From contig NZ_JALKEV010000013.1 in NCBI RefSeq assembly GCF_023017105.1, positions 79,409 through 143,408 of the forward strand: a stretch of DNA of 64,000 nt. Direction: 5' to 3'. Shown here in pieces: positions 11,858 to 20,457 of this stretch (its first letter is position 1; each line of letters starts with the position of its first letter). The position numbers were made by a program, and so were the translations under genes. The stretch comes from Halalkalibacter sp. APA_J-10(15). GTDB taxonomy: Bacteria > Bacillota > Bacilli > Bacillales > Bacillaceae_D. Below the pieces are notes generated by a model that saw only the letters and a program-made list of their open reading frames with translations, ran no database searches and was not told where the DNA came from.

Positions 11858-13771
11858 TTATTTCTTCAATTCGATTAGACGATCTCCTTGCTTCACTTCT
11901 TCCTCCTCTGTCGTAAGCAATTCAAATTGGTCCGGATTTGTAATAACAATAGGTGTGGCTATAGAGAAGCCTGCTGCCTTAATTTTTTCAATATCAAATT
12001 CCGTTAACAGTTGTCTTGCTTCAACACGCTCTCCTTGCTTCACATGAGCTGTAAAGTGCTCACCCTGCAATTGAACCGTATCCATTCCAACATGAATCAG
12101 AATTTCAGCACCATTATCAGCCTTGATGCCTAATGCATGCTTCGTTGGGAATAAGGCCGATACCGTACCTGAAACTGGAGAAATAAGCTTCCCTTCCGTC
12201 GGTACGACTGCAACACCTTTTCCAAGTGCCTCTGTAGCAAATGCCTCATCCTCGACTTCCGCTAAAGAAATCACTTTCCCAGTAAACGGACTAAGAACTG
12301 TACCCGCTTCAATCGTTACTTCTTCAGGCGATTGATCAGCTGAATCACCTTCTTCTATAGGTGATTCGCCTTTGTTCACACCACCGAATAAGTACGTTGC
12401 GACAAGTGATAAGACAAATGCGAGAATAGCCGCAAGAACAGGTCCCCAAACGGTCATATCTAAGCCATTTGGACCGATGAAAGTAGGAATTTGGAAAATA
12501 CCTAACCCACCAATCATATATCCTCTAGCGCCAAAGAAACCGATCATCGCGCCACCAATACCAGCAGCTATACAGCTAAAGATAAACGGCTTTTTCTTCG
12601 GTAACGTCACCCCGTAAATCGCTGGCTCTGTTACGCCAAAGATCCCTGAAATAAAGGCTGGAATACTTAATGTTTTTAAATTTTGGTTCGTCGTCTTTAA
12701 ATAAACCCCTAACACTGCTCCAATTTGAGCGAACGTCGTTGCGAACATCATCGCCAATACTGGATCTGATCCTGTTGTCGTTAAGTTATTAATTGCAATC
12801 GGCACAAGCCCCCAATGTAACCCAAATATAACAACTACTTGCCATAGACCCCCGATGAATATTCCAGCAATAACAGGACTTAAATCATAGATGAAAATCG
12901 TTGCTTGTCCTAAAAGCTGACTTGCCCATGTTGCAATCGGTCCAATGATGATAAATGTCAATGGAACAACAATAAGCAAAGTAAAAAATGGTACTAAGAA
13001 CATCTTCACTACATCAGGAATGATCTTTCTCAAAAACTTCTCAACTTTTGATGCAAAGTAAGCGGCTAAAATAATCGGTATAACCGATGTCGCATAGCTC
13101 ATTAGAATAACAGGAATACCTAAGAATGTAATGTGTACAGGCGATTCGAACACTGTACCAGCAAATAATACATATTGTGGTTCACTTGCTAAAATACCTT
13201 CAATCGCTGGATAAACGAGTGATGCTCCTATCGCAATCCCGATGAATGGAGACCCTCCAAACTTCTTAATAGCTGTGTAACCTAAGAACACCGGGAAGAA
13301 ATAGAATAATGAATCACCAATAATATCTAAAATAATATATGTTCCTTGTTCTTCCGTTAATAGGCCTGTCGCTAAGAAAAGCGCATTAAAACCTTTTATC
13401 ATACCTGTTGCTGCTAACACACCGAGCACAGGTGTGAATATACTAGCGATAATATCTATAAAACGATTAAATAAACTTCCAGCCTTTTCGTCCTCAGCAT
13501 CCTCTTCCTGTTGTGTTTGACTTGCGAATCCACCCACTTCGGTAACCGCTTTGTAAACATCAGGCACGTGGTTGCCGATAACGACTTGGTACTGTCCTCC
13601 ACTCTTCATAACGGTGACAACACCATCCATATTTTTTAAAGCTTCGGTATCAGCTTTGCTTTCATCTTTCAGCTTAAAGCGAAGACGTGTAATACAATGG
13701 ACAACACTTTTCACATTTTCTTTGCCACCGACTTTTTCTATAATGTCTTTAGCTAATTGTTCATACTTCAT
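11858..13771 (-). CDS. bglP: PTS beta-glucoside transporter subunit EIIBCA
   Basis: 637 residues from MKYEQLAKDIIEKVG; GGGAGGT precedes this ATG. The domain order is B-C-A. EIIB has the phosphocysteine at about Cys26 (VVHCITRLRF). EIIC spans about residues 100-460 with many membrane helices and GVTEPAIYGVTLPKK. EIIA has the phospho-His at about 560 (EILIHVGMDTVQL). It imports and phosphorylates aryl-beta-glucosides or beta-linked disaccharides at C6 for the two GH1 enzymes downstream. Expression is controlled by a RAT/terminator leader at 13804-13888 and a promoter with a cre-like site. The order licT-bglP-GH1-GH1 confirms the role. Confidence 0.95.
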   Translation of the reverse strand: MKYEQLAKDIIEKVGGKENVKSVVHCITRLRFKLKDESKADTEALKNMDGVVTVMKSGGQYQVVIGNHVPDVYKAVTEVGGFASQTQQEEDAEDEKAGSLFNRFIDIIASIFTPVLGVLAATGMIKGFNALFLATGLLTEEQGTYIILDIIGDSLFYFFPVFLGYTAIKKFGGSPFIGIAIGASLVYPAIEGILASEPQYVLFAGTVFESPVHITFLGIPVILMSYATSVIPIILAAYFASKVEKFLRKIIPDVVKMFLVPFFTLLIVVPLTFIIIGPIATWASQLLGQATIFIYDLSPVIAGIFIGGLWQVVVIFGLHWGLVPIAINNLTTTGSDPVLAMMFATTFAQIGAVLGVYLKTTNQNLKTLSIPAFISGIFGVTEPAIYGVTLPKKKPFIFSCIAAGIGGAMIGFFGARGYMIGGLGIFQIPTFIGPNGLDMTVWGPVLAAILAFVLSLVATYLFGGVNKGESPIEEGDSADQSPEEVTIEAGTVLSPFTGKVISLAEVEDEAFATEALGKGVAVVPTEGKLISPVSGTVSALFPTKHALGIKADNGAEILIHVGMDTVQLQGEHFTAHVKQGERVEARQLLTEFDIEKIKAAGFSIATPIVITNPDQFELLTTEEEEVKQGDRLIELKK

Positions 13772-13803
13772 TCTTATACCTCCCATTATTTGTAAATTAG
13801 AGC

Positions 13804-13888
13804 AAAGAAAAAACCTGGCCAACTTAAACACATTTATACGATGTGCTTAAACTAGACCAGGTTATGCCCACTTAAGGTAACATTCCTT
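13804..13888 (-). promoter_or_regulatory. LicT-type RNA antiterminator (RAT) overlapping a terminator in the bglP leader
   Basis: On the minus strand, AAGGAATGTTACC, a short loop and TGGGCATAACC (13860-13888) follow the LicT/SacY RAT pattern (AAGGATTGTTACTG..GGCAAAACC) with several substitutions. Its 3' end overlaps the first arm of a terminator: AACCTGGTC (13855-13863) pairs with GGCCAGGTT (13811-13819), followed by six T. Active LicT bound to the RAT would prevent the terminator forming. The motif is seen directly; binding is inferred from the family. Confidence 0.88.
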
Positions 13889-13916
13889 AGGTATTATTTG
13901 TTAACTTTGTCATTTT

Positions 13917-13953
13917 ATTATAATTCAAGAGAAATAGTTTGTCAACGCTTCCT
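13917..13953 (-). promoter_or_regulatory. bglP sigma-A promoter with overlapping cre-like site
   Basis: On the minus strand TTGACA (13945-13940), 17 bp, TATAAT (13922-13917): both boxes are consensus. AGGAAGCGTTGACA (13953-13940) agrees with the CcpA site TGWAANCGNTNWCA at 12 of 14 positions and overlaps the -35 box. This is an arrangement suited to glucose repression by blocking RNA polymerase. Confidence 0.8.
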
Positions 13954-13979
13954 TCGACAAAAATTTATGTTTTTCGATT

Positions 13980-14837
13980 TTATTCTGACTGCTGGTATTC
14001 ATGCCGCTTCGTCACGCGATGAATATGCACCGTCAAATACGTTTGTTCATCTTTAGAAATCGACCAGCTATAGCTTTTCTCTAAATACGTTTTAATCTTT
14101 TTACTACATTGAAAAGCTTCAGGATATTTCCGATTTAATTGATCATATAAGAAATGATCTCCAGTATCCTCTACTCGCTCCTTCCGAATAAACCTCATCG
14201 CGAAGAAACGAAGGTGAGTGAGAAAACGTTCAAAGTTAATCGTCGATTCATCCAGCTCCATTTTGAAATGATATTTAACAATATTTAAGACATTATTGAC
14301 CATTTCTGTCACTTGAACAGCCATGTCCATGTTTTCACCAGAAATTTGGCTATTTACTAAATGCAACGCAATGGATGCGGCCTCATCAGCGGTCAGCTTT
14401 ACACCCACTTCTTCCTCAATAATATGAAGGGCATGCTGCGCTACCTCATATTCAAGCTTATAATATTTACGAATTTCCCATAAGAGGGCGTTTTTTAGTT
14501 CAATTCCTTGTTCATGACGACTAATGGCGAAGCTAATATGATCGGTTAAGGCAACATACAAATAGTCATCTAATTTGTACGGGAGCTGTGATTTCGCATA
14601 GTCTAAAATTTTGGAAGAAATATTTAAATATACTTCAGATGTATCACGAAGCAACGTCGCGAGCTTCTCTGATATTCCTAGACTTTCCAATATAAAGGTC
14701 TTTTCTATTTTTTCTGTCTCAACTGGTTGTCCCACTTTCTTCTGAAACGCAAGACCTTTCCCCATAATAACAAGCTCTTGATTGTGTTCATTATTCGCGA
14801 CAACAACATTATTATTAAGTACCTTTTTAATTTCCAA
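13980..14837 (-). CDS. licT: BglG-family transcription antiterminator LicT
   Basis: 285 residues. It starts at TTG (14837) behind a run of G (GGGGGGG) seven bases upstream; no better ATG exists. The N-terminal RNA-binding CAT domain (MEIKKVLNNNVVVANNEH ... GKGLAFQKK) is followed by two PRDs. The phosphorylatable histidines fall at about 100, 159, 208 and 271, nearly the same numbers as in B. subtilis LicT. PTS-dependent phosphorylation of PRD1 inactivates it and of PRD2 activates it, so it senses substrate flow through BglP and general PTS state. RAT motifs precede both its own gene and bglP, so it is autoregulated. Confidence 0.95.
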   Translation of the reverse strand: MEIKKVLNNNVVVANNEHNQELVIMGKGLAFQKKVGQPVETEKIEKTFILESLGISEKLATLLRDTSEVYLNISSKILDYAKSQLPYKLDDYLYVALTDHISFAISRHEQGIELKNALLWEIRKYYKLEYEVAQHALHIIEEEVGVKLTADEAASIALHLVNSQISGENMDMAVQVTEMVNNVLNIVKYHFKMELDESTINFERFLTHLRFFAMRFIRKERVEDTGDHFLYDQLNRKYPEAFQCSKKIKTYLEKSYSWSISKDEQTYLTVHIHRVTKRHEYQQSE

Positions 14838-14970
14838 CGATGTTCCCCCCCTTGCCCTTTATCATTCTGTACGCATTACAATCATCATATCCTCTACTTA
14901 ATCGCAACCACTCCATTTCATTATAAACGCACGACCGTCGTTTATTCACTCGAGTTGACGTTAGGGTATT

Positions 14971-15053
14971 AAAAAAACCTAAATTTGTATACAGAAATCC
15001 ACTAGGATCTCTATGCAAACTTAGGTTTTGCCTGCCGAGCAGTAACAATCCTT
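14971..15053 (-). promoter_or_regulatory. LicT-type RAT and overlapping terminator in the licT leader
   Basis: The minus strand at 15053-15024 reads AAGGATTGTTACTGC, TCG, GCAGGCAAAACC, essentially the consensus RAT. It overlaps the first arm of the terminator AAACCTAAGTTTG (15028-15016), which pairs with CAAATTTAGGTTT followed by seven T (to 14971). An apparent 73-residue frame across this region is an artefact of the leader and is not a gene. Confidence 0.93.
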
Positions 15054-15069
15054 ATGTCATTCGTATAAA

Positions 15070-15130
15070 TGTAATCGTTTTCTTTATTGATCTTATTTTA
15101 TTTTTAACATAGTTAGTTGATCGTTGTCAA
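15070..15130 (-). promoter_or_regulatory. licT promoter with downstream cre-like site
   Basis: On the minus strand TTGACA (15130-15125), 17 bp, TTAAAA (15107-15102). AGAAAACGATTACA (15083-15070) matches the cre consensus at 13 of 14 positions. It lies about 15-25 bp after the likely transcription start and before the RAT, where CcpA could act as a roadblock. Confidence 0.7.
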
Positions 15131-15428
15131 GATGGAGTGGGAGGAAAGTCATGATAGGAACTGTGGAATGATACGAATTCAAACAGACAAAAAAGAATGG
15201 ACTAATTAGTTCAGGGGGGAGGTTGGGCAAGATTACGTTGGAAGCGATTTACATGGCGATCATCAAACAACGAATGAAGCCGTTGCTACTCAAATGAAAG
15301 TCACTGAAATAGTCGATTTGTCGAGAGCACATAAAAAGTTTGGTTTCAAACTTTTTTGTGCCCTCAAAAAACCTACAAAGCTATAAAGACTAGTTATTCC
15401 ATCTACATTTTGGGATGGAATACCAGAT
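15131..15428. other. Intergenic stretch with partial dispersed repeat and terminator hairpin
   Basis: No complete gene. 15302-15322 (CACTGAAATAGTCGATTTGTC) resembles one arm of the dispersed palindrome seen at 27864-27895. GCACATAAAAAGTTTG (15327-15342) pairs with CAAACTTTTTTGTGC (15347-15361) and probably terminates transcription of the alcohol dehydrogenase gene (minus strand). A short open stretch at about 15228-15370 has no convincing start or family match. Confidence 0.5.
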
Positions 15429-16469
15429 TTAAATAGTGCTAGTGTCGATGACAAATCGGTATTTCACATCTGAAGCTAACACTCTTTCGTAAGCTTCATC
15501 AATTTGATCAGCCGAGATCACTTCAATTTTAGGAACAATGGTATGTTCAGAACAGAAATTTAACATCTCCTGTGTTTCTCTGATCCCTCCAATCATCGAA
15601 CCTGCAAATGAACGTCGGTGACCAATAAGTGAAAACACATTTACTGACAAATGATCTGCAGGTGCCCCAACATTCACTAGTGTTCCATCTAACACGAGCA
15701 AAGAGAAATAGACATTAATATCAATTTTCGCGCTTACCGTATTAATGATTAAATCAAAAGTACCAGCGAGCTTCTCAAATGTCTTCGGATCACTAGTAGC
15801 ATAATAATGATCAGCCCCAAACTGTCGTCCATCATCTTTTTTATTTAATGTTTGGGACAGAACCGTAACCTCGGCACCCATGGCGTGTGCGATCATGACG
15901 GCTATATGACCAAGTCCTCCCATACCAACAACTGCTACTTTTTTACCTGGACCAGCATTCCAATGATTTAAAGGCGAATAAGTTGTAATACCCGCACAAA
16001 GTAAGGGAGCTGCAACATCAAGTCCAATATTATCTGGGATTCTAACTACAAAACCCTCTGTTACGACAATGTGAGTAGAATAACCACCTTGAGTAGGCTC
16101 ACCATATTTGTCAACACCGGCATAAGTAGGGATATTTCCTTTTAAGCAATATTGTTCCTCTCCTTTACGGCAGTTCTCACATTCTCCGCATGAGTCAACC
16201 ATACAACCGACTCCAACACGGTCTCCTATTTCATACTTTGTAACATCAGGGCCTACAGCCGTAACAATTCCTGAAATCTCATGTCCCGGCACAAGAGGGT
16301 AGTTTACTGGTCCCCAATCGCCGTGAGCAGTATGAATGTCAGAATGACAAATACCTGCATACTTAATTTCAATTAGAACATCGTCAGAATCAAGCTCTCG
16401 TCGTTTAATTTCTGCAAAGCGAAATGGTTTATCAGGTCCATCAATCGCGCGTGCTTTAGCCGTTATCAT
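15429..16469 (-). CDS. Zinc-dependent NAD(P) alcohol dehydrogenase (AdhA/YahK type)
   Basis: 346 residues. Catalytic zinc ligands Cys41 (YAGICHSD), His63 (GHE, with Glu64) and Cys158 (APLLCAG) are present. The structural zinc cysteines are at about 94, 97, 100 and 108 (SCGECENC ... YC). The Rossmann motif VGMGGLGH lies near 181-188. This is the cinnamyl-alcohol-dehydrogenase-like branch, which reduces aldehydes. It is divergent from a MerR regulator with a MerR-type promoter between them, as in the aldehyde-responsive adhA/adhR pair of B. subtilis. A role in detoxifying reactive aldehydes is therefore likely. Confidence 0.92.
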   Translation of the reverse strand: MITAKARAIDGPDKPFRFAEIKRRELDSDDVLIEIKYAGICHSDIHTAHGDWGPVNYPLVPGHEISGIVTAVGPDVTKYEIGDRVGVGCMVDSCGECENCRKGEEQYCLKGNIPTYAGVDKYGEPTQGGYSTHIVVTEGFVVRIPDNIGLDVAAPLLCAGITTYSPLNHWNAGPGKKVAVVGMGGLGHIAVMIAHAMGAEVTVLSQTLNKKDDGRQFGADHYYATSDPKTFEKLAGTFDLIINTVSAKIDINVYFSLLVLDGTLVNVGAPADHLSVNVFSLIGHRRSFAGSMIGGIRETQEMLNFCSEHTIVPKIEVISADQIDEAYERVLASDVKYRFVIDTSTI

Positions 16470-16585
16470 ATGAATCCCTCCAATAATATTTTATGAGCAA
16501 AAGAGTTCAATTAAGTAGCAAAGAAATGAAAAGCTATTGTTAAAAAACTCCATTCATCTCTATCGCAATTTTGCTCTTGACAAAA

Positions 16586-16616
16586 ACGATAATCCCTATA
16601 GTTAACTCTAGGTCAA
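16586..16616 (-). promoter_or_regulatory. MerR-type promoter and operator of the alcohol dehydrogenase gene
   Basis: On the minus strand TTGACC (16616-16611) and TATCGT (16591-16586) are 19 bp apart, the stretched spacing typical of MerR-activated promoters. The spacer is a dyad read on the plus strand as CCTATAGTTAACTCTAGG (16595-16612) with one mismatched pair. The regulator bound there would be expected to untwist the DNA on activation. Confidence 0.82.
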
Positions 16617-16676
16617 GTAATTCATTTGTATTTTTTCATGATAGTCCTCAAACTTCATCGCCTTTCTAGAATTTCT

Positions 16677-16729
16677 TTGACATGGAACTGGCAAGCTAGT
16701 AGAATCCCTTTTAATATATAGAGTTAACT
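16677..16729 (+). promoter_or_regulatory. Promoter of the MerR gene with a second half-operator
   Basis: TTGACA (16677-16682), 17 bp, TAGAAT (16700-16705) gives a normal sigma-A promoter pointing at the MerR gene. TAGAGTTAACT (16719-16729), just downstream of the expected start site, is identical to 11 bases of the dehydrogenase operator, suggesting autoregulation. Confidence 0.65.
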
Positions 16730-16760
16730 TAAGATAGAAACTGTTAAGAATAGGAGCCAA

Positions 16761-17171
16761 ATGATGATAACATATTCTATTAGCGAAGTCTCAAAAGAAT
16801 TAAACCTTACCGTATATACTTTACGCTACTATGACAAAGAAGGGCTTCTGCCTTTTGTAGAACGAACAGCAAGCGGGGCACGGTTATTTAAGGATTCAGA
16901 TATAAGCGCATTAAAGATCATTGAATGTTTAAAATCCACCGGAATGCCAATTAAGGAGATTAAACATTTTATTGATTGGTGTTCTACAGGTGATTCCACC
17001 TTACAGAAAAGGTATGATATGTTTTTAGAACGGAAAGCAATTGTAGAAGCACAAATGAAAGAGCTAGCAGAAACGATGAAACTCATCGAGCATAAATGTT
17101 CATATTACAAAAGTGCTCTAGACGCTGGTACGGAAGATATTCATAAAATAGAGATTCCTACTACTAATTAA
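16761..17171 (+). CDS. MerR family transcriptional regulator (AdhR-like)
   Basis: 136 residues; GGAGCC before a double ATG. The winged HTH of the MerR family is at residues 4-45 (YSISEVSKELNLTVYTLRYY, then RLFKDSDISAL). A coiled-coil dimer helix follows (KRYDMFLERKAIVEAQMKEL). A single Cys in IIECLKSTGMP (about residue 56) matches the position of the aldehyde-sensing Cys52 of B. subtilis AdhR. Divergent from the zinc alcohol dehydrogenase, whose promoter has 19-bp spacing. It is thus the likely activator of aldehyde detoxification. Confidence 0.9.
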   Translation: MMITYSISEVSKELNLTVYTLRYYDKEGLLPFVERTASGARLFKDSDISALKIIECLKSTGMPIKEIKHFIDWCSTGDSTLQKRYDMFLERKAIVEAQMKELAETMKLIEHKCSYYKSALDAGTEDIHKIEIPTTN

Positions 17172-17362
17172 CAGGACATAAGAAAATCGCGATAGCGTCT
17201 TTTCTTTAAAGGAGCGTGGAGCTATTACAGCGGTTTTCAGTTTTTCTGAAAATGAGATTTTTTCAGAAAAACATGTAATGACGGAGCCATATAAGCCGAA
17301 ATAGAGGCATGGGGGGAACCATAACGACATGAAGTTAATTAACTTTTGAAAGGGGTTTTGTT

Positions 17363-17440
17363 ATGAATACAAATCATTTTCTAGATGAATTAAATAATTG
17401 TTGGTGGGGTACCAGCAAAGAAGCTGAAAGGAATTTCTCA
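17363..17440 (+). pseudogene. Possible 5' remnant of an unidentified gene
   Basis: A good ribosome site (GAAAGGGG, then ATG at 17363) starts MNTNHFLDELNNCWWGTSKE. The frame then runs into the terminator and 3' end of the GH78 gene, which cannot be meaningful coding. Only about 25 codons look real, as if the rest of the gene were lost in a deletion joining it to GH78. Family not recognised. Confidence 0.3.
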
Positions 17441-17443
17441 CAC

Positions 17444-17484
17444 AAAAAAAGAGTGCGTCTTTATTACGTAAAGTGCGCACCCTC
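17444..17484 (-). terminator. Terminator of the GH78 operon
   Basis: GAGTGCGTCTTTA (17451-17463) and TAAAGTGCGCACCCTC (17469-17484) form an imperfect stem with a five-base loop. On the minus strand it is followed by seven T (17450-17444). It lies 18 bp after the GH78 stop. Confidence 0.8.
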
Positions 17485-17502
17485 AATTCAAATAAAAAAT
17501 CC

Positions 17503-20406
17503 TCACTCACTCTTAATCCGAACAAACTTTAATCTCTCATCTAAATTCTTCAGCCTTTCTTTATTAACATGTGCTGCAGTGATAGGAAGTTCTTTCAAAT
17601 CTGAAAAAGCATTCTCTCTATATTGATGAATAAGTGGATTGTGCTCAAATTCAGGAAATATAGAAAAAACTAGCTGTTGAGTCTCATCATTATCAAGCAA
17701 TTCCCTTAGCTTACAATTCGTATGATAAGGGTAGATTAAGCGACGAGCACAGACAATCATCTCATATGTCCCCATTTCTAAACCTTCTATCATTACATGA
17801 TCATCAAAGGCAACTAGAGAGGCCGATTCCTTCGTTAACGCTTTGCCAATTACTCTTTTGATCTCACCCTTTTGAAATGGCAAAATAACTGTAGCTGAAC
17901 AATCAAATGGAACAGTACAAGTGAATTTCATTTGATCGCCTTTAAGCATTTCCCAACCACTTTCAATGAAGCCAGAAGCTGAAGCTAGCTTGGCCTTTGC
18001 ATATGAAAGTCTAGCATCAGGCTTAGGAGTAAATACAATTTTACGAAATCCAGGTTCCGTTTCTACTGGGTTAATCCCGCACATATAACGATACATCCAA
18101 TCAACGATCGACCCATACGCATAATGATTTAAGGAATTCATCCCTGTACCACTAATCTGGCCATCTGATAACACGGAATTCCATCGTTCCCAGATCGTTG
18201 TTGCCCCTAGCTTCACCGCATATAACCAGCTTGGATAATCTTCATTTAAGAGTAATGTATAAGCATAATCTGAAGCACCATTTCCCGATAATGTTAAGCA
18301 GCTATATGGTGTACCAACAAATCCTGTATTCAGATGCATTTGATCCTGACCTAATTTATGTTTTAAATCATGTATAATTCGCTCTCGATAGTCAGTAGGA
18401 ACAAGATCCATATATAAAGCAACAATCATCGCCGTTTGAGTTTGAAGAGCACTACGAGCATTAGGTGTGAAATATTCATTGACAATCGCTTCCTTCACTT
18501 CATTGGACAATTGTTCATATTCTTTTTCCAGCTCTACTTCACCTAATACAGCGGCCGCCTTAGAGACTATTGACGCGGAATAACTATAATAAGCTGAAGC
18601 AATGTAGAAAGGATCCGTCCCTCCCATCACTCCATCTGGCTCCGGACCATCTAATGCTAACCAATCACCAAAATGAAATCCTTTTCTCCATAATCTTGTG
18701 GAACCTGTTCCTTCATCCTCCTTTTTGATAAAGTCAACCCACGCTTTCATCATTGGAAATTGTCTTTTTAATAGCTCTTTGTCACCATAATGAAGATAGA
18801 CGGTCCACGGAATAATTGTTGCCGCATCTCCCCAAGCAGAAGAACCACTTCCAGTGACAAACCCTGGATCATTTTCTGGCTTGATCATCGGTACTATGAA
18901 AGGAACTGAGCCTCCTAACCTTTTTTGTTCTTCTTCAATATCTATTAAATATTTTGTAAAGAAAGCAGGTGAATACATATTAAAGCACGCGGTAGAACTA
19001 AATATTTGCGCATCCCCTGTCCAACCCATACGTTCATCACGTTGCGGACAATCAGTTGGTATATCTAAAAAATTGCCTTTTTGTCCCCATTTTGCATTTT
19101 TAAACAATTGATTGACAAGTCGATTGGATGTTTCAATTGAACCGATTTCCTCTATATCACTATATACAGCACAACCAACAAAATCTTCAGGCTGAATCAT
19201 TTCACCAAATCCCGTTAATTTGACATAACGGAAGCCATAGTATGTGAAATACGGTTGTACTTCACGTACATCCCCTTTAGAAATGTATACATACTCTGCC
19301 TTAGCTGTTCGTAAATTTTCACGATAAAAGCAACCATTTTGAAGTATTTCGCCATATTCAAGCTTTAGTTCATGACCATGTGGCTTATCGACCTTAAACC
19401 GTACCCATCCAGTCATATTTTGACCAAAATCAAGAACGGTTTCCCCGGCAGGAGTATGTATGATTTCAATCGGTGTTCTTTCTTCTTTGATTTGAATCGG
19501 TAAACTAAAACGTTCTCTTAGCTCTCCTACTTCAGGCTCCATTTCCTTCATCAGCTTCCAATCAGATTGAGCTTCTACTAACACGGAAGACCATCCTTTG
19601 GTTTCTTTTGTAGCGTCATACGTTTCACCATCATATATATTACTAAACAGAATCGGGGAAGGCCTACATTGCCAATCTTGATTTGAATGAATGACCGTTT
19701 CAGTACCGTCAGAATGGGTAACAAATAACTCAGCTAAAAGAGCGAAATGGTCACCATATAATTGTTCATATCCACCATCAAAACCGAACCTTCCTTTATA
19801 CCAACCATCGCCTAATAACACACCAATCGAGTTGTTCCCACTCTGAAGGAGTTTAGTTATGTCATATGTCTGGTACTGCAACCAATAGTCATATGAATGG
19901 AAGCCAGGAGATAAATATTCATCCCCGACCTTTTCACCATTGACCTCTAAATGATATAAGCCTAATCCACAAATATAGATTCTTGCAGATTCCACATTTT
20001 TTGAAAGGGTAAATTCTTTACGGATTAACAGATGAGTATCACTGTTAAGAGAAGGAGCAATCCATTTCGCTCGCCACTCTTCATCTAGTTTTCCGGTTTC
20101 AAACCATTTTACAGCACTCGTGATGTGACCTTCTTTGTTACCCCAAACTGTCACACGCCAGAAGTAACGTGTACGTGGCATTAATGAGAGATCTGGAGTA
20201 TACCCTAAACTACTAATGTCATTGCGTATGCCACTATCGTAAACCACTTCATCAAACGACAGATCTAAAGCAATTTCTACTTGAGCATTCTTTTGATAAT
20301 TCGATTCCCCCATCGTCTCTTCTGTTACCCAAGAAAGTCTTAACGGACTTAGATCATAACCTAAAGGTTCATCGATATGATTCACTCTCATCTTTGTAAT
20401 ATGCAT
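17503..20406 (-). CDS. GH78 alpha-L-rhamnosidase
   Basis: 967 residues from MHITKMRVNHIDEPLGYD; GAAAGGTG before this ATG. The family domain order is visible: an Ig-like N-terminal region (LSWVTEETMGESNYQ ... RYFWRVTVWG), the Bac_rhamnosid_N carbohydrate-binding region (RIYICGLGLYHLEVNGEKVG), and the (alpha/alpha)6 catalytic barrel. The barrel contains DCPQRDERMGWTGDAQ near residues 446-461, the hallmark holding the catalytic Asp/Glu, and FGDWLALDG. A ~80-residue C-terminal tail (RRLIYPYHTNCKLRELLDND) exceeds many relatives. No signal peptide, so it acts inside the cell on imported rhamnosides. Last gene of the ABC-GH3-beta-PGM-GH78 operon. Confidence 0.95.
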   Translation of the reverse strand: MHITKMRVNHIDEPLGYDLSPLRLSWVTEETMGESNYQKNAQVEIALDLSFDEVVYDSGIRNDISSLGYTPDLSLMPRTRYFWRVTVWGNKEGHITSAVKWFETGKLDEEWRAKWIAPSLNSDTHLLIRKEFTLSKNVESARIYICGLGLYHLEVNGEKVGDEYLSPGFHSYDYWLQYQTYDITKLLQSGNNSIGVLLGDGWYKGRFGFDGGYEQLYGDHFALLAELFVTHSDGTETVIHSNQDWQCRPSPILFSNIYDGETYDATKETKGWSSVLVEAQSDWKLMKEMEPEVGELRERFSLPIQIKEERTPIEIIHTPAGETVLDFGQNMTGWVRFKVDKPHGHELKLEYGEILQNGCFYRENLRTAKAEYVYISKGDVREVQPYFTYYGFRYVKLTGFGEMIQPEDFVGCAVYSDIEEIGSIETSNRLVNQLFKNAKWGQKGNFLDIPTDCPQRDERMGWTGDAQIFSSTACFNMYSPAFFTKYLIDIEEEQKRLGGSVPFIVPMIKPENDPGFVTGSGSSAWGDAATIIPWTVYLHYGDKELLKRQFPMMKAWVDFIKKEDEGTGSTRLWRKGFHFGDWLALDGPEPDGVMGGTDPFYIASAYYSYSASIVSKAAAVLGEVELEKEYEQLSNEVKEAIVNEYFTPNARSALQTQTAMIVALYMDLVPTDYRERIIHDLKHKLGQDQMHLNTGFVGTPYSCLTLSGNGASDYAYTLLLNEDYPSWLYAVKLGATTIWERWNSVLSDGQISGTGMNSLNHYAYGSIVDWMYRYMCGINPVETEPGFRKIVFTPKPDARLSYAKAKLASASGFIESGWEMLKGDQMKFTCTVPFDCSATVILPFQKGEIKRVIGKALTKESASLVAFDDHVMIEGLEMGTYEMIVCARRLIYPYHTNCKLRELLDNDETQQLVFSIFPEFEHNPLIHQYRENAFSDLKELPITAAHVNKERLKNLDERLKFVRIKSE

Positions 20407-20457
20407 TTTTGCACACCTTTCTTCAGTCAATCATTTCTTCAATTCATTACACTATAA

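Larger units (their letters stand above)
17172..17502. other. Intergenic stretch with perfect 13-bp hairpin and a possible gene remnant
   Basis: GTTTTTCTGAAAA (17240-17252) pairs perfectly with TTTTCAGAAAAAC (17260-17272) across a seven-base loop, but no T-run follows. It probably ends the MerR transcript or is a leader hairpin for the fragment at 17363. The remainder is described under the fragment and the GH78 terminator. Confidence 0.5.

Noticed and set aside
14827-15048. A 73-codon minus-strand frame just before licT
   Set aside because: It is entirely explained by the licT leader: RAT, terminator and ribosome site. No family similarity and no ribosome site of its own.
15228-15370. Short open frame (GQDYVGSDLHGDHQTTNEAV)
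   Set aside because: No start codon with ribosome site, and it runs into a terminator hairpin and repeat arm; no family recognised.
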